64,000 bases of DNA from positions 1 to 64,000 of the forward strand of contig NZ_WNKY01000018.1 in the NCBI RefSeq assembly GCF_009720825.1, read 5' to 3'. The DNA comes from Duganella radicis (GTDB lineage: Bacteria; Pseudomonadota; Gammaproteobacteria; Burkholderiales; Burkholderiaceae_D). This document shows positions 1 to 8,970 of the stretch, in pieces (position 1 is the first letter of the stretch; the number at the start of each line of letters is the position of its first letter). Position numbers and translations under genes: made by a program. The notes under the pieces are model-generated. The model saw only the letters and a list, made by a program, of their open reading frames with translations. It searched no databases and had not been told where the DNA came from.

Positions 1-116
1 AGCTTGATGACCATAGTAAGTCGGTCCCACCCCTTCCCATCCCGAACAGGACCGTGAAACGACTCTACGCCGATGATAGTGCTGCAACCAGTGTGAAAGT
101 AGGTTATCGTCAAGCT
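1..116 (+). rRNA. rrf: 5S ribosomal RNA, complete or missing 1-2 bases at the window edge
   Basis: The sequence matches the betaproteobacterial 5S rRNA pattern, including the conserved run around 28-56 (CCCACCCCTTCCCATCCCGAA) and the GTGAAAGTAGG segment near 93. The first seven bases (AGCTTGA) pair exactly with 110-116 (TCAAGCT), forming the closing helix I. It is the last gene of an rRNA operon lying to the left, and a terminator follows 14 bases later. Confidence 0.95.
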
Positions 117-130
117 AGTTATAAGCCAGG

Positions 131-158
131 AAGGCCCGCTCTGTGAGCGGGCCTTTTT
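131..158 (+). terminator. rRNA operon terminator
   Basis: An 8-9 base G/C-rich stem (AGGCCCGCT / AGCGGGCCT) with a short CTGTG loop is followed by a T-tract. It lies just after 5S rRNA and ends five bases before the stop codon of the convergent oxidoreductase gene, so it may serve both strands. Confidence 0.9.
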
Positions 159-162
159 GCGT

Positions 163-1425
163 TTACAGCCAGGCTCCGAGGCGCTTGCCCAGACACAGCA
201 AGGTCAAAGTCGGCGGCAATCCCCATGGTTGCGGGATCACCGAGGCATCGCAGACGTAGAGGTTGGCGGTGGCTGTCTGAAGATTGCTGTCCACGCCTTC
301 GCCGATGCGCACGCTGCCGCCAGGATGGGCGGCGAAATGCCAGCTCTTGAAGATCTTGCGTGCGCCGGCCGCGCGCAATATGCCGCGCGCCATATCCACA
401 CCAGTGGCCAGTTTGTTGCGGTCCGAAGCCGTCAATGTCTTGTCCACCCAAAGCGGGCCGATGCCGCCGCCGATTTCATCGCGCACTTTGACCATGATGC
501 TCAGCGTGCCCGCATGCGCGGCCAGCCGGTCCAGCCGCCCGACCTGCGCGGCAAACGCCTGATACATCGGTTTGGGCAAGGTCATGTCCGCCAGCGCGAT
601 ACCTTCCTGATGCAGATACAGCCCGGCCGCCATCGGCACTTCGGCGCCGCCCTCGATGTCATCCACATGGCCCATGACGGCGATGACGGGATCGCTGAAA
701 AAGCTGCTGCTGGCCGGATGCAAGCCGGACGCATGCAGCAGGCGCGGGCTTGCTATGCCGCCTGCCGCCAGGATGACGTTGTGCGCCATGGCCTGCTGCC
801 GCCGTCCCCCGTGCTGATAGCGCACGCCGGTGGCGCGGCCGTTTTCCACCATGACGCTATCCACCCGGGCCTGGTCGATCAGGGTTGAGCCCAGCTGGAT
901 TGCTTCGTCGACGAAGTCGCGCGCCGTCCACTTGGCCCCAAATGGGCAGCCATAGACACACCGCCAGCAGCCGCTGCGGCAGATCGATGGCCGTATCAGT
1001 TTGTCCAGTTTGCGCCAATCGAGTTGCTGGGCGAGGGCGCCCTGGCGGATACGGGCCGCCAGCGGGCCGATCAACTCATCAGGTAGCTGGCTGATCGGCA
1101 GCTCGGCGCGCAACGCTGTCAGCGCAGGGCCGAGATCGATGCCGTGGGCGCTGAACATTGCCGGCGGCGCGGCGGCGGTGGCGAAATTGATGGCGGAGGT
1201 GCCGCCCACCGTCATGCCGCTGACCAGCAGCGAAGCGTCACGGTGCAGGAAGCTGCTTTTTCCCGGTATGGCGGCGATGCCGGCCATTTGCCGGAGCGTG
1301 CCTTGCAGCGGCGCCGCGCTGCCGCGTTCCAGCAGCAAAACGCGCAAGCGCCGCCGCGCCAGTTCGCGGGCCACACTGGCGCCGCCCGGCCCGCTACCGA
1401 CAATGATGGCGTCATAAATCGTCAT
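163..1425 (-). CDS. GMC-type FAD-dependent oxidoreductase
   Basis: This is a 420-residue flavoprotein of the glucose-methanol-choline oxidoreductase type, expected to oxidise an alcohol-like substrate with FAD; the substrate cannot be told. The N-terminus carries the dinucleotide-binding motif (IIVGSGPGGA, residues 8-17) with a following acidic residue in LLLERG. The C-terminus has the GMC HPGGS motif and an NLYVCDASVIP segment that usually closes the FAD domain. In the middle a cysteine cluster (CRSGCWRCVYGCP) resembles that of bacterial long-chain alcohol and sterol oxidases. It is shorter than the usual 500 or more residues of GMC enzymes. No signal peptide is evident. It stands alone, convergent with the rRNA operon and divergent from the DHH gene. 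Confidence 0.8.
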   Translation of the reverse strand: MTIYDAIIVGSGPGGASVARELARRRLRVLLLERGSAAPLQGTLRQMAGIAAIPGKSSFLHRDASLLVSGMTVGGTSAINFATAAAPPAMFSAHGIDLGPALTALRAELPISQLPDELIGPLAARIRQGALAQQLDWRKLDKLIRPSICRSGCWRCVYGCPFGAKWTARDFVDEAIQLGSTLIDQARVDSVMVENGRATGVRYQHGGRRQQAMAHNVILAAGGIASPRLLHASGLHPASSSFFSDPVIAVMGHVDDIEGGAEVPMAAGLYLHQEGIALADMTLPKPMYQAFAAQVGRLDRLAAHAGTLSIMVKVRDEIGGGIGPLWVDKTLTASDRNKLATGVDMARGILRAAGARKIFKSWHFAAHPGGSVRIGEGVDSNLQTATANLYVCDASVIPQPWGLPPTLTLLCLGKRLGAWL

Positions 1426-1541
1426 GCTTCGATTTTACGGCGTAACTATGTGACGTAATGCAACGACAGGTCACTATTTGTGGGCAGCCATGCCATTGAG
1501 TTGTATTATTTGCTGATGTTCAACCCAACTGAGGTAGATCC

Positions 1542-2477
1542 ATGGCAGAGGCAAAAAAATATCGCTTGGTAACCCGTAGCGATTTTGATGGTTTGGTTTG
1601 CGCAGTACTGTTAAAACACCTGGATTTGATCGACGAAATCCTGTTTGTGCATCCCAAGGATATGCAGGATGGGAAGATCACGATTACCGATCGCGACATC
1701 ACGACCAATCTGCCGTACGTGGCCGGCGCGCATCTGGCTTTCGACCACCATCTGTCTGAAACCATCCGCAATACCGGCGAGCGCAGCAACCACGTCATCC
1801 ATCCCGAGGCGCCATCGGCCGCGCGCGTGGTGTACGACTATTACGGCGGCCTGAAAGCCTTCCCGGCTTCGTGGAACGACATGATGGCGGCGGTCGACAA
1901 GGGCGACGCCGCGCGCTTCAATGAGCAGGAAGTGCTGAATCCGGAAGGCTGGGATTTGCTGAACTTCCTGATGGATGCGCGTACCGGCCTGGGCCGCTTC
2001 CGCGAGTTCCGCATCTCGAATTACAACCTGATGATGGACCTGATCGACTACTGCAAGAACCACACGATCGCCGAGATCATGGAGCTGCCGGACGTGAAAG
2101 AGCGTAAGGAGCTGTACTTCGAGCACGCCGAGAAGTGCAAGGACCAGATCCGCCGCTGTGCCACCATACACAAAAATCTGGTGGTGCTGGACTTGCGCAA
2201 TGAAGAGATCATCTACGCCGGCAACCGCTTCATCATCTATGCGATCTTCCCGCAGACGAATATCTCGATCCACGTGCTGTGGGGACTGAAGAATCAGAAC
2301 ACGGTGTTCGCCACTGGCAAGTCGATTCTGAACCGCACCTCGAAAACCAATATCGGCGCGCTGATGCTGGAATACGGTGGCGGCGGTCACGAGAACGCCG
2401 GCACCTGTCAGGTCGAAAATGAAATGGCGGAGGATGTGCTGGGAGCGTTGATCCACCGGATCAACAAGGACGGCTGA
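1542..2477 (+). CDS. DHH/DHHA1 family phosphoesterase (exopolyphosphatase-like)
   Basis: The 311-residue protein has the architecture of DHH-superfamily phosphoesterases (RecJ, NrnA, PPX1 group), metal-dependent enzymes that cleave phosphodiester or polyphosphate bonds. Motif I is RSDFDG near residue 12, the DHH motif occurs in LAFDHHLSE near residue 70, and the C-terminal DHHA1 substrate-binding motif is GGGGHENAG near residue 283. The start is supported by GAGG about seven bases upstream. It is a single-gene unit, ending at a bidirectional terminator. The true substrate (nanoRNA, cyclic dinucleotide breakdown product or polyphosphate) cannot be read from sequence. Confidence 0.8.
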   Translation: MAEAKKYRLVTRSDFDGLVCAVLLKHLDLIDEILFVHPKDMQDGKITITDRDITTNLPYVAGAHLAFDHHLSETIRNTGERSNHVIHPEAPSAARVVYDYYGGLKAFPASWNDMMAAVDKGDAARFNEQEVLNPEGWDLLNFLMDARTGLGRFREFRISNYNLMMDLIDYCKNHTIAEIMELPDVKERKELYFEHAEKCKDQIRRCATIHKNLVVLDLRNEEIIYAGNRFIIYAIFPQTNISIHVLWGLKNQNTVFATGKSILNRTSKTNIGALMLEYGGGGHENAGTCQVENEMAEDVLGALIHRINKDG

Positions 2478-2479
2478 TA

Positions 2480-2533
2480 AAAAGCGCGTGTGCCGCGGCG
2501 CTCAAGATCGCCGCACGGCCACGCGCTTTTTTA
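2480..2533. terminator. bidirectional terminator between convergent genes
   Basis: A long interrupted stem (AAAGCGCGTG pairing with CACGCGCTTT, continued by the CCGCGGCG / CGCCGC region) is flanked by A-rich and T-rich ends, so it can work on both strands. It separates the DHH phosphoesterase from the nitronate monooxygenase gene. Confidence 0.8.
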
Positions 2534-2534
2534 A

Positions 2535-3791
2535 TTAGAACTCTTTTTCAGGAAGAGCTATGGTGTTATCGGTGCTGAACTGGTAGTCCTTGAACACATG
2601 CTCCGCCGTCAGCAGCTGGTACTCGCCGTCCGGCTTCTTGAACGAGGTGTCCTTGAGCTTGTAGGTGTAGTGACCGCAGGTCCAGCAGTTGAAGTTGCGC
2701 ATGTGGGTGCACAGGCAGGTCTTGTCCATCACCACCACGGCTTTGGCTTCCGGATTGGCCATCACTTCGCGGTTGTACGAATTGATGTAGGCGCAGTTGC
2801 CGCTGGCATCCAGCAGGTAGCCATACGATTCGCAGCCCGGACGGATGCCGGAACCGATCGCCGGCGTGTTCTTCAGCATGCGCATCGGATAGCCGGTCGG
2901 CGACACGCCATTGACGATGATGTCCTCCTCCGAGGCCTTGAAGTATTCCTGCTTGACCTTGTCCGGCAGGCCGCATTCCTTGGTGACGGTGAAGCGGGTG
3001 GCCACTTGCACGCCTGCGGCGCCGGCTTCCAGGAAGCTCACCGCGTCCGAGCCGGTGAAGATGCCGCCGGCCGCGATCAGCGGAATGTCCAGGTTCTCTT
3101 CCTTGAAGTAGGCCAGCAGCTCCTTGGTGATGGTCATCAGGTCGTAGTCTTTCCAGTCCTCCAGGCCGAAGCCGAGGTGGCCGCCGGCCAGCGGGCCTTC
3201 GACGATGACGTAATCCGGCAGGCGGTTCAGCTTGGCGTTCTTGCGCAGGAAGATTTGCAGCGCGCGTACCGATGACACAATGATGCCCAGCTTGGCTTCG
3301 CGGAAGCGCGGGTGATCGGCCATCAGCGCGAACGAGCCGAAGTGCAGGCCGGCCGACAGGGTGATGCCGTCGATGCCGGCGTCCAGCGCCGCGTTCAGGC
3401 GGGTGCGCAGGGTTTCGCGCGGGCCGTTCATGGTCAGCTTTTCCATGCAGTTGACGAAGATCAGGCCGGGGCCTTGTTTTGCCTTCATGGTGGCGCCGAT
3501 GTGCAGGCGCTGCGCCTCCGCCAGGCGCTCCAGGTCGAACTGGACAATCGACTTGTCCATGTTGTTGATGTTGTGCTTGTAGAGCTTGGTCTTGTCCTTG
3601 ACGAAGCTGGTATCGAACTTGCGGTCCGACACGTCTTCCACCATGGCGTCGGAAATATGGCCGATGCCACCGAGGCGGGCTGCTTCCAGCGCCAGTTCCG
3701 AGGTCGAGATATCGACCCCCATTCCGCCGATCATGATGGGCACGTATTCGTTATTGCCAAATCGCAGACGGAAATCATCAACACGTTTCAT
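2535..3791 (-). CDS. nitronate monooxygenase-like FMN oxidoreductase with C-terminal cysteine cluster
   Basis: A 418-residue TIM-barrel flavoprotein of the nitronate monooxygenase/2-nitropropane dioxygenase family, which oxidises alkyl nitronates or acts as an NAD(P)H-dependent flavin reductase. The glycine-rich start of the barrel (PIMIGGMGVD, about residues 18-27), the GPLAGGHLGFG motif with the family's catalytic His, and the FMN phosphate-binding IAAGGIFTGSDAV segment are present. The protein is clearly longer than typical members (about 320-350); the extra C-terminal part holds CxCx7CxxC within CLCTHMRNFNCWTC, a possible metal site. No neighbour points to its physiological substrate. Confidence 0.75.
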   Translation of the reverse strand: MKRVDDFRLRFGNNEYVPIMIGGMGVDISTSELALEAARLGGIGHISDAMVEDVSDRKFDTSFVKDKTKLYKHNINNMDKSIVQFDLERLAEAQRLHIGATMKAKQGPGLIFVNCMEKLTMNGPRETLRTRLNAALDAGIDGITLSAGLHFGSFALMADHPRFREAKLGIIVSSVRALQIFLRKNAKLNRLPDYVIVEGPLAGGHLGFGLEDWKDYDLMTITKELLAYFKEENLDIPLIAAGGIFTGSDAVSFLEAGAAGVQVATRFTVTKECGLPDKVKQEYFKASEEDIIVNGVSPTGYPMRMLKNTPAIGSGIRPGCESYGYLLDASGNCAYINSYNREVMANPEAKAVVVMDKTCLCTHMRNFNCWTCGHYTYKLKDTSFKKPDGEYQLLTAEHVFKDYQFSTDNTIALPEKEF

Positions 3792-3830
3792 TGCTATCCT
3801 TAGACTACCGAAGTTAATTGCGGTCGCGCG

Positions 3831-3880
3831 GTAGTACGCATGATCGGGGTTCCCGATTCATTCTACTCCATGTGTACTAC
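3831..3880. other. nested hairpin in the yajQ / oxidoreductase intergenic region
   Basis: GTAGTACGCA (3831-3840) and TGTGTACTAC (3871-3880) are inverted copies with one mismatch; inside them TCGGG-GTT-CCCGA forms a perfect five-base stem. It lies 40 bases upstream of the minus-strand oxidoreductase start and downstream of yajQ. It could be a 5'-leader structure, a repeat element or a weak terminator; there is no T-tract. Confidence 0.4.
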
Positions 3881-3930
3881 AGCTTTGTGACGGCGCGCCG
3901 GCGTCCGGCCGGCACGCGAACGGACGAGGT

Positions 3931-4416
3931 TCAGTCGCGGAAGTTATTGAATTCCAGCGGCAGGTCGGTGGCTTCCTTGCGCAGCAGGGCCATGGCGGCC
4001 TGCAAGTCGTCGCGCTTGGCGCCGGTCACGCGCACCGATTCGCCCTGGATCGCGGCTTGCACCTTCATCTTGCTGTCCTTGATGATGCGGACGATCTTCT
4101 TGGCGTCGTCGGACTCGATGCCGTTCTTGACCTTGATGACCTGGCGTACCTTGTCACCGCCGATCTTCTTGATGTCGCCATCCTCCAGGAAACGCACGTC
4201 GACCTTGCGCTTGCCCAGCTTGCCGATCAGGACGTCGCGCACCTGTTGCAGCTGGAAGTCGGAGTCGGCGGTCACGGTCAGTTCGCGCTCTTTTTGTTCG
4301 ACGGCGGCGCCGGTGCCCTTGAAGTCAAAGCGCGTGCCAATCTCCTTCTGGGATTGCTCAACGGCATTCTTTACTTCGATCATATCGGCTTCCAAAACTA
4401 CATCAAACGAGGGCAT
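3931..4416 (-). CDS. yajQ: YajQ family nucleotide-binding protein
   Basis: The 161-residue protein begins [11 protein letters not shown] and contains FDFKGTGA near residue 34 and the repeated RNP-like beta-alpha segments typical of YajQ, and its length fits the family. YajQ proteins are small cytosolic proteins with two ferredoxin-like domains; Xanthomonas and Pseudomonas members bind cyclic-di-GMP and act on LysR-type regulators, others bind nucleotides or tRNA. AAGGAA lies properly spaced before the start. Cyclic-di-GMP binding here is inference, though the same window has a cyclic-di-GMP cluster. Confidence 0.9.
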   Translation of the reverse strand: MPSFDVVLEADMIEVKNAVEQSQKEIGTRFDFKGTGAAVEQKERELTVTADSDFQLQQVRDVLIGKLGKRKVDVRFLEDGDIKKIGGDKVRQVIKVKNGIESDDAKKIVRIIKDSKMKVQAAIQGESVRVTGAKRDDLQAAMALLRKEATDLPLEFNNFRD

Positions 4417-4525
4417 AACTATTTCCTTTATTTTGCTACATGATTGCTACATCAAAGACTGCCATTTTAACGGACAACCCGCCTTTCGACGCCATATCGG
4501 CGCTGGTTTTTTGCTTGTTTCGCTC

Positions 4526-4531
4526 TATAAT
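4526..4531 (+). promoter_or_regulatory. probable -10 box of the murB promoter
   Basis: A perfect TATAAT lies 28 bases before the murB start codon in an A/T-rich stretch that stands out from the surrounding DNA. No good -35 box is visible at 17 bases, so the promoter assignment rests on the -10 box alone. Confidence 0.5.
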
Positions 4532-4558
4532 CGACTAAATTTATTGGTTATTTCCCTC

Positions 4559-5569
4559 ATGTCCGCACCGTCTTCCGTTCAATATCAGTTTCCGCTGCAA
4601 TCCCTGAATACTTTTGGCATCGCCGCCAGCGCGCGCGCCTATTTGCGCGTCACCAAAAAAGAGCAGCTGCTCGGCGTTTATGCTGATGGCGCCTGGGCTG
4701 CTTTGCCGAAGCTGGTGTTGGGCGGCGGCAGCAATGTGCTGTTGACCGGCGATTTCGACGGCCTGGTTTTGCACATCGCGCTGGAGGGGAAAGCGGTGGT
4801 CGGCGGCGATGAACGGCACCATTTTGTCACCGCGTCGGCCGGCGAAAACTGGCACGCGTTTGTGCAGTGGACCGTCGACCAGGGCCTCGGCGGCCTGGAA
4901 AACCTGTCGCTGATTCCGGGCACGGTGGGGGCGGCGCCTATCCAGAATATCGGCGCCTATGGCCTCGAAATCAAAGACGTATTCCACAGCGTGACGGTGT
5001 TCGATCCGGCCAGCGGCGAAACGCGCGTGATGGATGGCGCGGCGTGCCGTTTCGGCTATCGCGACAGCGTGTTCAAACACGAAGGCAAGCATCTCATCAT
5101 TCTCGATGTGACCTTCGCGCTGCCCAGGCAATGGACGCCCAACCTGCGCTACGCCGAACTGGCGGCGGAACCGGACCTAACCTCGCCGCGCAAGATCGCC
5201 GACGCGGTGATCGCCATCCGCCGCCGCAAGCTGCCCGATCCCGCTGTGATCGGCAACGCCGGCAGCTTCTTCAAGAACCCCGTGGTGCCGGGCGCGCAAT
5301 GCATGGCGCTGCTGGCGCGCTTCCCGGATATGGTGCACCACGCGCAGCCCGACGGCAGCGAGAAGCTGGCCGCCGGCTGGCTGATCGATCAATGCGGATG
5401 GAAGGGCAGGAGCCTCGGTGCGGCCGGCGTCTATCCGAAACAGGCGCTGGTGCTGGTGAATAACGGCGGCGCCACCGGTGCCGACGTGGTGGCGCTGGCC
5501 AAGGCCATACAGGCCGACGTGCGGGCGCGCTACGGCGTGCTGCTGGAGCCGGAGCCGGTGTTCATCTAG
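4559..5569 (+). CDS. murB: UDP-N-acetylenolpyruvoylglucosamine reductase
   Basis: MurB reduces UDP-GlcNAc-enolpyruvate to UDP-MurNAc with NADPH and FAD, the second committed step of peptidoglycan synthesis in the cytosol. The 336-residue product matches the E. coli type I enzyme in length. Visible motifs are [12 protein letters not shown] (FAD site, about residue 59), [36 protein letters not shown] (catalytic Ser region) and a C-terminal GVLLEPEPV with the active-site Glu. The frame is open much further upstream, but the ATG at 4559 is chosen because homology begins there and a TATAAT lies just before it. The last eight bases overlap the convergent GAF gene. Confidence 0.95.
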   Translation: MSAPSSVQYQFPLQSLNTFGIAASARAYLRVTKKEQLLGVYADGAWAALPKLVLGGGSNVLLTGDFDGLVLHIALEGKAVVGGDERHHFVTASAGENWHAFVQWTVDQGLGGLENLSLIPGTVGAAPIQNIGAYGLEIKDVFHSVTVFDPASGETRVMDGAACRFGYRDSVFKHEGKHLIILDVTFALPRQWTPNLRYAELAAEPDLTSPRKIADAVIAIRRRKLPDPAVIGNAGSFFKNPVVPGAQCMALLARFPDMVHHAQPDGSEKLAAGWLIDQCGWKGRSLGAAGVYPKQALVLVNNGGATGADVVALAKAIQADVRARYGVLLEPEPVFI

Positions 5570-6500
5570 GGCGCGCCGCCTGCACCAGCTCAATCGCACT
5601 GCGGGCGTCTTCCGGATACAGCGAACTGCCGGTACGGCAGGCGGCGCGCAGCGCGGCGTCGCTGATGCCGGGCAGCGCCTCGCCCGTCACCGATAAGCTG
5701 ATGCGGTGCAGCTGGCTGGTGACGATGGACCGGCGCGAGGCCATGTTAAGGATCACGCCAAATTCATCGTGGCCGATGCGTGCCACCAGATCGCCGGGGC
5801 GGCATTCGCGTTCGATGCGGCGCGAGATATCGGTCAGCGCTTCCGGCAGCTTGTCGATGCCTTCGACCCGCACCACCGCCACGCCAAGATTGCCATGGCC
5901 GGCCTGCGACGCCGCCGCCAGCTTGGCTTGCAGCTGTTCATAGAAGAAGGAGCGGTTGGCGGTGCCGCTGGCTTCATCCAGCGTCATGCGCTGCTTGAGC
6001 ACATTCGGGCCTTCCTGCGTGGCGCGCTGCATCAGCATGGCCGTCATATCGGCCAGCAGCTGCGCGATCTCGGCTTCGTACTGGTTGAACTGGCGCGGCT
6101 CTTTCCACACCAGCTTCATGACGGCGATGGCTTGGTCGGCCGCGAGCAGCGGCACGATCACCATCGCGCGCAGGCCGACCTTGCGGCAGGCCTCGCGGTT
6201 GACGCGGTCGTCGGTTTCGCTGTCGGTGCACAGCGCGGCGGTGCGGCTGGTCAGCACACGGCCCGACAGGCTGTTCGCCACCTTCATGCGCAAGCCCAGT
6301 TGCGCTTCCGCCAGCCCGCTGGCCGAGCGGTAGACGATGGCGTCGTCCTCCAGCAGCTCGACCACGGCGCCGTCGGCGCCGGTCAGCTCGACCGCCTTGG
6401 CGGATGCGGTGTCCATCACCGCGCTCAGGTCATTCCCGAGACCGACCAGTTGGACTTGCGCCTCAATGATGGCCAGCAGTTTGTGTGCAGGTATATTCAT
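5562..6500 (-). CDS. GAF domain protein with degenerate GGDEF domain
   Basis: The 312-residue protein has an N-terminal GAF sensor domain (about residues 10-160, with [15 protein letters not shown] and the [11 protein letters not shown] core) and a C-terminal GGDEF-like domain (about 165-310). The signature is GHDEF at residues 243-247 in place of GGDEF, and the usual DxDxFK metal-binding segment is replaced by [10 protein letters not shown], so cyclase activity is doubtful; GTP or cyclic-di-GMP sensing is possible. There is no REC domain and no membrane segment. It lies downstream of ppnP and the wsp genes on the same strand, beyond a terminator, and overlaps the end of murB by eight bases. 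Confidence 0.75.
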   Translation of the reverse strand: MNIPAHKLLAIIEAQVQLVGLGNDLSAVMDTASAKAVELTGADGAVVELLEDDAIVYRSASGLAEAQLGLRMKVANSLSGRVLTSRTAALCTDSETDDRVNREACRKVGLRAMVIVPLLAADQAIAVMKLVWKEPRQFNQYEAEIAQLLADMTAMLMQRATQEGPNVLKQRMTLDEASGTANRSFFYEQLQAKLAAASQAGHGNLGVAVVRVEGIDKLPEALTDISRRIERECRPGDLVARIGHDEFGVILNMASRRSIVTSQLHRISLSVTGEALPGISDAALRAACRTGSSLYPEDARSAIELVQAARPR

Positions 6501-6506
6501 CGTCGT

Positions 6507-6533
6507 AAAAAAAGCAGACCTTGGTCTGCTTTT
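6507..6533 (-). terminator. rho-independent terminator after ppnP
   Basis: Perfect 11-base arms (AAAAGCAGACC / GGTCTGCTTTT) with a two-base loop end in a run of T on the minus strand. It closes the wsp-ppnP transcription unit just before the GAF gene start at 6500. Confidence 0.85.
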
Positions 6534-6537
6534 CAGT

Positions 6538-6852
6538 TTAGCCGAAGTGGCAAACGTATTCGAGGGTTTCCACCGTTTCGATATCGAATTTGCTGTTGCC
6601 GGCCACTTTGAACTCGGTGCCGGCGCCGTAGGTCTGCCATTCGCTGGCGCCGTCCAGGCGCACCTTGCACACGCCGCCGACGATTTCCATGATTTCCGGC
6701 GCGCCGGTGTTGAAGGTCAGGCTGGAAGGGAAGATGACGCCCACGCTTTTCTTGCTGCCGTCGGCCAGGACGACGGTGTGCGAGACGCATTTGCCGTCGA
6801 AGTAGATATTGGCTTTCTTGACGACGCTGACTTGATCGATTTGTGCACTCAT
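6538..6852 (-). CDS. ppnP: pyrimidine/purine nucleoside phosphorylase PpnP
   Basis: A 104-residue single cupin-domain protein of the PpnP (YaiE, DUF1255) family, which phosphorolytically cleaves a broad range of nucleosides to base and ribose-1-phosphate. The family pattern is visible: an N-terminal [18 protein letters not shown] strand pair, [11 protein letters not shown] in the middle and a C-terminal Y(V)CHFG end. The start at 6852 is chosen over a frame opening at 6924 because AAGGAA sits about seven bases upstream and homology starts here. It follows wspR by only 13 bases and precedes the terminator, so it is probably co-transcribed with the wsp genes, an unusual partner. Confidence 0.9.
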   Translation of the reverse strand: MSAQIDQVSVVKKANIYFDGKCVSHTVVLADGSKKSVGVIFPSSLTFNTGAPEIMEIVGGVCKVRLDGASEWQTYGAGTEFKVAGNSKFDIETVETLEYVCHFG

Positions 6853-6865
6853 GCTGCTGTTTTCC

Positions 6866-7912
6866 TTAGTTCGAGGGGGTAAGACCGGGCAACTGGTCCG
6901 CGCTGATGACGCGGTTGCGGCCACCGTGCTTGGCGGCGTACAGGGCCCGGTCGGCTTGCCGGATCAGCTCATCGACGCTGCTCGCCGGCGACGGCACCAC
7001 ACTGGCCACGCCGATCGACATGGTCACGCATGAGAATTCCGTGGTCGCCTGCGGATTTTCAATCGCGAGCTGCTCCAGGTGGCGGCGGCATGACTCGGCC
7101 ACGATCAGCGCCCCAGTCAATTCAGTCTCCGGCAGGATAATCGCGAATTCCTCGCCGCCGTAGCGCGCGGCCAGGTCGGCCGGGCGCTTCAGGTGTTCGG
7201 TTAACACCGCGGCCACTTTTTTCAGGCATAGATCGCCCGCCAGGTGGCCGAAGCTGTCGTTATACAGTTTGAAGAAGTCGACGTCGCACATCATCAGCGT
7301 CAGCGGCTTCTTGTCGCGCTGGCCGCGCTGCCATTCGATGCGCATGGTGTCGTCGAAGCGGCGGCGGTTGGCAATGCCGGTCAGGCCGTCCAGCGCCGCC
7401 AGCTTTTGCAGTTCGATGTTGGCATCGGCCAGCTGCTTCTGGCTCTCGCGCAGGAAGCGGAAGGCCTGGTCGCGTTGCAGGCGGCTGATGTGGGCGCCCG
7501 AGTGGTAGCGCACGCGCGCGAGCAGTTCCAGCTTGTCCGGCAGCTTGACCATGTAGTCGTTGGCGCCCATGGCAAAGCTGTGCGCCTTGAGCTTGGGATC
7601 TTCCTTGGCCGACAGCACGATCACCGGCACGTGGCGCAGGCCTTCCTCGCCGCGGTATTGGGTGATCTGGCCGAAGCCGTCGATGGTTGGCATCACCAGG
7701 TCTTGCAGGATCACGGTGGGCTGCAATTGCAGCGCCGTCTCCAGCGACTTGGTGGCGTCGGTCACGTAGTGGAATTCGATGTCCGGCTGGTCGCTCAGCA
7801 TGCGCCGCACGGCTTCAACGATGATCAACTGGTCGTCTACCAGCAGTACGCGTACTTTGAAGGTGGTCAGGACCGGCTCTTGATCTGCTGCGATTACTTG
7901 TGCTTCCGACAT
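6866..7912 (-). CDS. wspR: WspR-type response regulator diguanylate cyclase
   Basis: The output protein of the Wsp pathway: a REC domain (about residues 20-145) joined by a coiled-coil linker to a GGDEF domain (about 180-340), making cyclic-di-GMP from two GTP. Asp71 in ILQDLVMP is the phosphoacceptor; [10 protein letters not shown] binds metal and GTP; the signature is GGEEF at residues 252-256, an active form. RPAD at 243-246, five residues before GGEEF, is a canonical inhibitory I-site. Length is 348 residues. The start follows an AAAGAGA ribosome-binding sequence, 17 bases after wspF; the frame continues upstream only as an overlap with wspF. By analogy to Pseudomonas it is phosphorylated by WspE. 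Confidence 0.93.
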   Translation of the reverse strand: MSEAQVIAADQEPVLTTFKVRVLLVDDQLIIVEAVRRMLSDQPDIEFHYVTDATKSLETALQLQPTVILQDLVMPTIDGFGQITQYRGEEGLRHVPVIVLSAKEDPKLKAHSFAMGANDYMVKLPDKLELLARVRYHSGAHISRLQRDQAFRFLRESQKQLADANIELQKLAALDGLTGIANRRRFDDTMRIEWQRGQRDKKPLTLMMCDVDFFKLYNDSFGHLAGDLCLKKVAAVLTEHLKRPADLAARYGGEEFAIILPETELTGALIVAESCRRHLEQLAIENPQATTEFSCVTMSIGVASVVPSPASSVDELIRQADRALYAAKHGGRNRVISADQLPGLTPSN

Positions 7913-7929
7913 CAGGATTCTCTTTAGTT

Positions 7930-8970
7930 TTATTTGCCACCCAGGGTGCTGCGCAAGACCGGCCCGATCTTCGCCAGCGGTAAAATCATCTGCGCCGCGT
8001 CCAGTTCGGCCGCCGCGCGCGGCATGCCGTACACCGCGCTGCTGGCCTGGTCCTGGGCGATGGTGGTCTGGCCGGCGCGGCGCATGGCCAGCAAGCCCTC
8101 GGCGCCGTCGCGGCCCATGCCGGTCAATAGTACACCAACCGCCTCGCCCTTCCAGTGTTGGGCCACGCAGTGAAAGAATACGTCGACCGAGGGGCGGTAG
8201 GCGTAGTCCTTGGGATTGGCATCGTAACGCAAGCGATGGTTTTGATCCAGCGTCAGGTGGTCGTTGCTCTTGGCGATCAGGACCACGCCGGCCGCCAGCT
8301 CGTCGCCTTCCTCGGCCGAGCGCACCGGCATGTCCAGCTGCTCGCCCAGCCAACGGGCGAAGTTGTCGGCGAAGTGCTGGTCGATGTGCTGCACCACCAC
8401 GATGGCGCAGCCGCGCGGCGGCTTCCAGCCGGCCAGCATCTTGGACACCGCCACCGGGCCGCCGGTGGAGGCGCCGATCGCCAGCAGGGAAGTGACCTTT
8501 TCGGTATCGTGCGCATCGGCGCCGCCGTTGCCATTGCCGTTGGCGGCGCTCTTGGGCAGCATGGCCTGGTTGCCACCGCTGTGGCGTATCAGCTTGTCCA
8601 TGGTGCGGATCTTGGCCAGCAGCTCGGCGTCGCCGCCCGGCTGGCCTTGCAGCACCGGCGTCGCCGTCACGTCCAGGGCGCCGGCGCCCAGCGCGCGGAA
8701 CACCTGGTTGACGTTGTCCTGCGGGCGCCCGGTCACGATCAGGATGGCGCACGGGCTTTGCTCCATGATCTGGCGCGTGGCTTCCACGCCGTCCAGCTCC
8801 GGCATGTTAAGGTCCATCAGCACCAGGTCGGGGCGGTGTTCCACGCACATGCGCACCGCCTCGGCGCCGGTGCGGGCGATCCACAGCACCTGATGCTCGG
8901 CGGTGCTGGCGACCACGCGCCGCAGCGCTTCGGCCGCCATGGCGACATCGTTGGCGATGGCGATCTTCAT
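7930..8970 (-). CDS. wspF: WspF, CheB-type chemoreceptor methylesterase
   Basis: A 346-residue receptor-glutamate methylesterase that removes methyl groups from the Wsp receptors and acts as the brake on WspR signalling. The REC domain has Asp53 in LVLMDLNMP. The C-terminal CheB esterase domain shows the catalytic Ser168 in GASTGG, the His in VVVQHID and the Asp in GMGRDGAEG. An Ala/Asn/Gly-rich linker joins the domains. Its start overlaps the wspE stop by four bases (ATGA), indicating translational coupling. In Pseudomonas, loss of WspF gives constitutively high cyclic-di-GMP and wrinkly colonies; the same is expected here by inference. Confidence 0.92.
   Translation of the reverse strand: MKIAIANDVAMAAEALRRVVASTAEHQVLWIARTGAEAVRMCVEHRPDLVLMDLNMPELDGVEATRQIMEQSPCAILIVTGRPQDNVNQVFRALGAGALDVTATPVLQGQPGGDAELLAKIRTMDKLIRHSGGNQAMLPKSAANGNGNGGADAHDTEKVTSLLAIGASTGGPVAVSKMLAGWKPPRGCAIVVVQHIDQHFADNFARWLGEQLDMPVRSAEEGDELAAGVVLIAKSNDHLTLDQNHRLRYDANPKDYAYRPSVDVFFHCVAQHWKGEAVGVLLTGMGRDGAEGLLAMRRAGQTTIAQDQASSAVYGMPRAAAELDAAQMILPLAKIGPVLRSTLGGK

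Noticed and set aside
3818..4558. 247-codon N-terminal extension of MurB
   Set aside because: It runs antisense to yajQ; MurB homology and length begin at 4559 next to a TATAAT.
7913..8752. Upstream extension of the wspR frame
   Set aside because: Overlaps wspF in another frame; the REC domain and ribosome-binding site fit the start at 7912.
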